A stretch of 64,000 bases of DNA from Pontederia crassipes (lineage: Eukaryota; Streptophyta; Magnoliopsida; Commelinales; Pontederiaceae), in contig CM060188.1 in assembly GCA_030549335.1 (NCBI GenBank), positions 5,456,001 to 5,520,000 on the forward strand. The letters run 5' to 3'. Below, piece after piece: positions 60,234-64,000 of the stretch. Position 1 is the stretch's first letter, and each line of letters begins with the position of its first letter. A program made the translations under genes and the position numbers. The notes beneath the pieces are model-generated. The model saw only the letters and a list, made by a program, of their open reading frames with translations, ran no database searches and had not been told where the DNA came from.

Positions 60234-61689
60234 TACTTTAATAAATCTTAATTATCACCTCATTTATAATGAGATAGCAAGTACTGAATGTGATTTTTCA
60301 AATTACCAGCTTAACTTATATTTTGACAAAAATATTTATTCAGTCAAATTTTTAAATTTAAACATTATATTAATAAAAAAATATAATTCAATTTCAACCT
60401 TTTTATTATTCAAAATATGTCTCCCATCATTTTATTTTATCTATATTCACTTTTTTTACTTTGTTTATTTATAATACTGTATGATGAAAATCTAAAATAT
60501 TTTTTAAAAGTATTTTGATAATTTACTTTCTCACTATTTTAAATCATTATTTATATTACCAATATTTGTCAATGTGATATTACCGATAATTGAAGTAGTA
60601 GCAATTTATTTAAGTGATTATTTTAATTAATTAAATCGTAATGCACCAAAAAGTATTTATCGTATTCTGAGGGTTGTTTTGTGTTTTGACCGAAACCGAC
60701 ATCTCATTGATGTCTATATACGTCAAATATACGGCTCAAGTTTAAATACCCACATGATCGTGATCCTTACATATTTATAGCTAATTTGATATCGTCATGT
60801 ATCCACAATCACTTTTAAAATAGCATTTGGAGAAAACTACTTAATAAAAAAAATAACAGTGTCTGTTGTCACATTATATAAACAATGTTCACATTTAGTT
60901 GCTTACTTTTGGAAGAAAAAAAAAATTTGTCGGCACGACGTAAGAATTTGTGGAACAAATTGGTACACGAGGAGGAGTTGTGGTTGATACTACTCTTCCA
61001 GAAACTTAAGACAAGTCAAATGGAGATTATATAAGCAAGACTGAAAAGTCGTACACTGTCATGTATAGGACTGAAATCAGGAATTAACCATTTATTTCCA
61101 TTCGTCTTTGTCCTCGATTTATATTAGTATTTTGAATATCCAATCGTCTATTTTTGCCATTGAAAAAAAATGATAATTAATTAATAAGAGTGCACTAAAA
61201 AAACAATGAGAGTAAGAAAATCAATGATCGGGGAGAGAGAATTTTTAGATTATAAGTTCAATTTTTTTACGCTATTTATTTTCATAGCAAAAAAATCCAA
61301 CGAAAGCTTTTCTCTCAATTTTGTAGGATATTTTTTAAGCTCAATTTTGATAATTTGATATAATTATATAAGTATAGAAAAAAAATGAGAGCCTTATTAC
61401 TTTTCTTTCATCTTCTCTTCTAAATCCGTCATTAAATCCTCTTCCTGCTTGTGATGTGCATGCATGCTTTATTAATGATCTTATATGTTATGTAGATTAT
61501 TATGCTATAGTTTCTATGACATGCATTATGTTTATGATAAACATGTGGATATCATGTTACAGGTAATATAGTATGCTTGGTTCTTTAAATTAAAAGAAAA
61601 ATAGATTGCTAATTTGGGGCTTCCTCCGATAGTTCTTGATCATCGCTTCTTGACTTCCACTCCTCATTCCACTCGATTATGAGCTCATT

Positions 61690-61845
61690 ATATATGCACA
61701 TGTACAATCATGGAGTCCGCCTCTTTCGCGTTCACGTTGTCCGCGTTGTCCGACGATTCGGCGCACAATGCGTTCCACTCGACGAACTCTTCTCACGCTC
61801 GTTGATGACCACGGTGGTCATCATCTATAACATAAATACTGTAGG
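61690..61845. mobile_element. possible relic of a copia-related LTR
   Basis: The segment cacgctcgttgatgaccac followed by ggtggtcatcatctataaca resembles the right part of the copia LTRs at 34.7 and 39.9 kb (cacgctcccgttgatgacca...ggtcacatatcattaca). Upstream bases also share 'cgcgtt..cacgtt..ccg' patches. No second LTR or coding domain is near, so a solo LTR of a related family is the likely reading. Confidence 0.35.
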
Positions 61846-63004
61846 AGATTTTTATCCCGAATCAATGCAGGTATATAACGGTCATGACAATAGTATTGCA
61901 CATGTATTGGGAGTTATGAAGTTATAGTTATATTATATATATGATAATAGTACTTTTTTATAAGTCTATAATGCGGATATTAATACTTTGCACGTGTTAA
62001 ACTATCATGAGTTATAGACTTATATTGTTTCTTAATATATTCTATATTATTTTGTGTTAATTGTATGGAAGAATATATTCAAGTTGTTAAGAATAAATAT
62101 TTCTCATTATATTATTCTTCATCTTATATAATTAATAAACATTTTTTATTATGTAAAATAAAACAATAATTAATGTATATCTCATATATATATATATATA
62201 TATATAATGTAGGGCTTGATCATTATTTTGGAATGATTTTATCTTATTAAAACTCTTTTTTAACTGCCGGTCCGAGTCTACGAAATCTCTCCCATTTTAT
62301 AGACTATCAGGATTGAACTAATTCAGAATCAGAAAAAAATAATAATAATGATTTATTATGACTGCAAAACTCGAATATCAAACTCCCACTGAGCCAATAA
62401 AACTCTTCCACGCTACGTCTTTTTTTTTACGTGGAATCATGCAATGCAAACCTTGATGTATGATTAGTGAGCAGTGACGTGCCCTACGAGAGTCAGTGTC
62501 TTGGGTCAGATCTCACAAGTACATCGATAAGGAGTCCTTGAAATCTCTCTGTCGATCCTTAACTACTTTATCGAAAGTAGCCATAAATTATCGAATGTTA
62601 TGAACAATCAACTTCCTAGTCACAGCCAAGTTTATAAAAATACATTAATGACAAATAGAGCCACCCTTTTAAAAAAAATATGAAGGAAGCTGTTAAAATA
62701 AAAAGTTGGCCAATATATAAATAAATATAAGAAGTTAAGTTTTGACACTTTTAAACAAGTTTATCGGACCATCAAATTAATGATAATACTGAATATTATA
62801 CAAACAAAAATAATAAGTAAATTTTTGATATATTTTTAGTTTAAACACCAAGTCGAACTGGTCATAAATACTTCACCTTATTGCATGCTGTTCAATGTTA
62901 AGTAAAGCAATAGGTTGATCGCTTGCACATTAAATTCAACGATTGATTTATTGTATATGGGGACCTATCGGTTGAACAAATTGATGAAAGCTCAATATTA
63001 GGAT

Positions 63005-63011
63005 GTATATA

Positions 63012-63046
<35 letters not shown>
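63005..63046. repeat. (TA)n microsatellite
   Basis: About 42 bases of TA repeats with one TG interruption. Confidence 0.95.
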
Positions 63047-63049
<3 letters not shown>

Positions 63050-63566
63050 TGCGTAGACGACCATTTGAATGAAATATTACATTTAACAAGTTGGTAGGGG
63101 GGTGTTGGACTTTGGACTAGACGTTTACAAAATTACACATGCTTCCTTTTGCAGTAAAAGTCACATTTTGCATGAGGTTACCAATCAGTGGCAAATCACC
63201 ATCCACAACATTTTTTTTGTTCTGCAAATCACCGTCCAAAATCGCGTGGGCAGTGCAACAATTCTTATTGAATTTTTTTTGTCAAGTATGCCACGTAGAA
63301 GAATTTTATCAAATTAATTAAACTCAAATGATAAATTTACTTTTTATCTATAAATATTATGCTAAACACCAAGACTTACAACAAAAAAAATTCGTGCTTT
63401 CTTTTTTCAAAAGAAAATCGAGAAATGCGACTAGATAAAGATAATTAAGATGTAAAACAATAAAAAGTAGATCCAAGTGTCGTAAAATAAAAAAAAAGAA
63501 AAATTTAGAGAAATACATAAAGGATTAATATATTAATTATAAATGGTGAGACGCGGAAATGGTTGA

Positions 63567-63645
63567 TGACAGCATTACCCTTTCGTAAGCTTGCGAAGGA
63601 TAACTTGTAATGACAATATTACCCTTTCGTAAGCTGACGAAGGAA
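63567..63645. repeat. two-unit imperfect tandem repeat
   Basis: Two units of about 42 bp share taccctttcgtaagct followed by an inverted cgaagga, so each unit also has a small hairpin (cttcgtaagcttgcgaag-like). It lies about 240-320 bp upstream of the last gene's ATG. Confidence 0.8.
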
Positions 63646-63882
63646 GTGCTTACCGTTAAACTATTTCCCAGTGGACACCTCAACTTCAGCTTACAAATTG
63701 ATGGAAGGTTCTTCTCTCGTTTCGTTTGGACCAAGAGAGACGTACTCGAAAGCATCAAAACGAAGCGAAGCGAAACGAAGCCGAAAGACCAACTCCACGC
63801 TTTCCGATCAGAGCTCTCTAGGGTTCATACCGTCCGCGCCTTCCTCTTCATCGTCGTCTCCATTGGGGATGCCGAGGCGGAG

Positions 63883-64000
63883 ATGAAGTGCCGGTTACAC
63901 CCTCACGAGCTCGGCGACGGCGTCTGCGCTTCCTGCCTCCGCGAGCGCCTCCTCGCCGTCGTCGCCGCTCAAACTGCCGCCGCCTCTAGCTCATCCCCGG
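63883..64000 (+). CDS. protein with N-terminal Cys/His motif (DUF740/OPS-like), 5' part
   Basis: ATG at 63883 opens 39 codons to the window edge with no stop. The N-terminus has C3, H6, C15 and C18 in a CxxHPxELxxGVCxxCLRERL pattern, followed by an Ala/Ser-rich stretch. I know this pattern from plant proteins of the DUF740/OCTOPUS-like type and related uncharacterised proteins, which are membrane-associated and often large; the Cys/His set may bind zinc. GC content rises sharply here, as in a first exon. In-frame sequence upstream is less conserved-looking, and the MKC start fits the family best. The rest of the gene is outside the window, so family assignment is provisional. Confidence 0.6.
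   Translation, partial: MKCRLHPHELGDGVCASCLRERLLAVVAAQTAAASSSSP

Larger units (their letters stand above)
60234..63882. other. AT-rich spacer to the last gene
   Basis: No gene recognised. It contains (TA)n runs at about 62184-62206 and 63005-63046, a possible LTR relic at about 61690-61845, and the upstream region of the final gene (63540-63882), which turns GC-rich near its end. Confidence 0.55.

Noticed and set aside
1..64000. CRISPR arrays, operons, riboswitches, rRNA and tRNA genes
   Set aside because: The window is plant nuclear DNA, no regularly spaced direct repeats of CRISPR type were seen, and no rRNA or clear tRNA fold was recognised by eye; a tRNA scan would be decisive.

Overview
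The window is nuclear DNA from a flowering plant. Evidence: spliced genes with AT-rich introns, a plant tetraspanin of the TOM2A type, an APRR2-type GARP regulator, a phragmoplastin-type dynamin (DRP1), and plant Ty1-copia, L1, RTE, CACTA, MULE-like and hAT-like elements. GC-rich first exons in an AT-rich background suggest a monocot outside the grasses; this is inference only. None of the main genes is a single ORF, so I built each model exon by exon from splice sites, reading phase and family knowledge.

Layout. 0.9-1.3 kb: last two exons (+) of a MYB-CC (PHR1-like) factor. 2.1-8.0 kb: six-exon TOM2A-like gene (-), convergent with it, with a broken RTE retrotransposon in an intron. 9.1-9.4 kb: a doubtful transcript start. 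9.5-18 kb: AT-rich and gene-free, with a probable old LTR-retrotransposon remnant at 12-13.9 kb. 18.2-22.5 kb: eleven-exon APRR2-like gene (-). 22.5-28.5 kb: gene-free with microsatellites. 28.6-31.4 kb: two-exon organellar-type uL18 gene (+). 33.2-33.6 kb: small secreted cysteine-rich protein (-). 34.1-40.3 kb: long-TIR MULE-like element split by a Ty1-copia element. 41.2-41.8 kb: hAT-like MITE. 43.3-48.9 kb: full-length L1-type LINE with a perfect 17-bp target-site duplication. 50.8-57.1 kb: fifteen-exon DRP1-type dynamin gene (-) carrying a young RTE insertion. 58.5-60.2 kb: non-autonomous CACTA element packed with a CCGACGGT-type motif. 63.9 kb to the end: start of a gene for a protein with an N-terminal Cys/His motif (+).

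The host genes belong to unrelated processes (phosphate-type or other transcriptional control, membrane and viral-replication host factor, pigment/chloroplast regulation, organellar ribosome, membrane fission) and form no operon-like unit. What links the window is transposition. One RTE family has hit introns of three different genes, each time antisense to the host. Several elements keep readable target-site duplications. I found no new defence or metabolic system; the most informative observations are the nested and dated insertions and the spliced genes that simple ORF calling misses.
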